From: Heliopora coerulea | Lineage: Eukaryota > Cnidaria > Anthozoa > Scleralcyonacea > Helioporidae | Assembly (NCBI GenBank): GCA_030142905.1 | Contig: JASJOG010000059.1 | Coordinates: 229,001-293,000 of the forward strand | Reading direction: 5' to 3' | Length of the DNA stretch: 64,000 bases | The notes under the pieces: model-generated | Seen by the model: the letters and a program-made list of their open reading frames with translations, nothing else | Told to the model about the DNA's origin: nothing | Databases searched by the model: none | Position numbers and translations under genes: made by a program | Part shown: positions 63,661-64,000 of the stretch, in pieces | How positions within the stretch are numbered: position 1 is the first letter of the stretch | How the letters are laid out: every line of letters starts with the position of its first letter

Positions 63661-64000
63661 AAGCTGTGTTAGATGTAAGTGCTTTCAACAACTTTGAGTT
63701 CCAAGCAAGTTTTTCTGACTATTCACAAGTCAACTGACACAACTTGCACGACATACCACCGAACACTTTTACTAACATGAAACCAACAACTTGCCAGCTT
63801 AACTCAAAATTTACACAATTTAAGAAGTAGACCTGTTATGAAGGGAAAAATAGATGGGTAGTTCAAGCAATTGTAAGATGGCACTGCATTCTCTCTAGTT
63901 GAAATAGATCTTACCAAATGGCAATATAAAGATCAGAGAACAGCTTAGAATTCTTTAATGTATCGCCATAGAAGAGGCAACTCGAAAAGTTTTAAAACAT
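63661..64000. other. No recognisable gene
   Basis: Nothing supported in this stretch. Confidence 0.5.

Overview
This window is animal nuclear DNA, most likely from a cnidarian or similar invertebrate; that placement is an inference from the mix of transposon families, not a measurement. It is AT-rich and built almost wholly of mobile elements nested in one another. I recognise no ordinary host gene. Nearly every reading frame carries stops or frameshifts, so most coding entries are relics.

Two large DNA transposons of the Polinton/Maverick type dominate. Polinton-1 (3103-28035) has ~187 bp terminal inverted repeats (TIRs) and near-identical 6-bp target duplications (GAGATC/TAGATC). Polinton-2 (47258-62875) has 550-690 bp TIRs and perfect 6-bp target duplications (TCAATA). 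They lie in opposite orientation but share a gene plan. One divergent arm carries integrase, a membrane/coiled-coil protein, a capsid-like protein, an A32-like packaging ATPase and a small coiled-coil protein. The other arm carries a large putative virion protein, small membrane proteins and, at the end, a protein-primed type DNA polymerase B. Together these would replicate, package and integrate a virus-like genome. Polinton-1 adds two BRO-N proteins (one fused to a PD-(D/E)XK nuclease and a zinc finger), a possible VLTF3-like factor and a penton-like protein. Polinton-2 adds a fibre-like protein, a predicted myristoylated protein and an AT-hook at the polymerase N-terminus.

Four later insertions inflate Polinton-1: a Penelope-like retroelement with hammerhead-ribozyme motifs (4480-6950, itself split by a LINE tail), a CR1/L2-like LINE (9119-12150) that cut the integrase, a 4.56-kb DNA element carrying an intron-containing BEN-domain gene amid palindromic repeats (15435-19996), and a 465-bp hAT-type MITE with perfect 8-bp duplications (23060-23524). 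Without them Polinton-1 is about 14.4 kb.

Polinton-1 sits inside one arm of a decayed ~6-kb palindrome whose arms (2975-3102 plus 28036-29870, and 32440-34390) each hold a broken Crypton-type tyrosine recombinase; the other arm preserves the empty target site. Between the Polintons come Penelope endonuclease remains, a tRNA-like inverted SINE pair, microsatellites, hAT MITEs, a non-LTR RT relic, a Tc1/mariner copy and foldback repeats. The left edge (1-980) is another non-LTR RT relic and the right edge holds a perfect hairpin and a foldback repeat.

The least explained signals are a 15-bp interrupted palindrome (RACAGCNNNGCTGYT) scattered through coding regions of both Polintons, the BEN element with its palindrome arrays, and a recurrent ATAAATG start context in Polinton-2.
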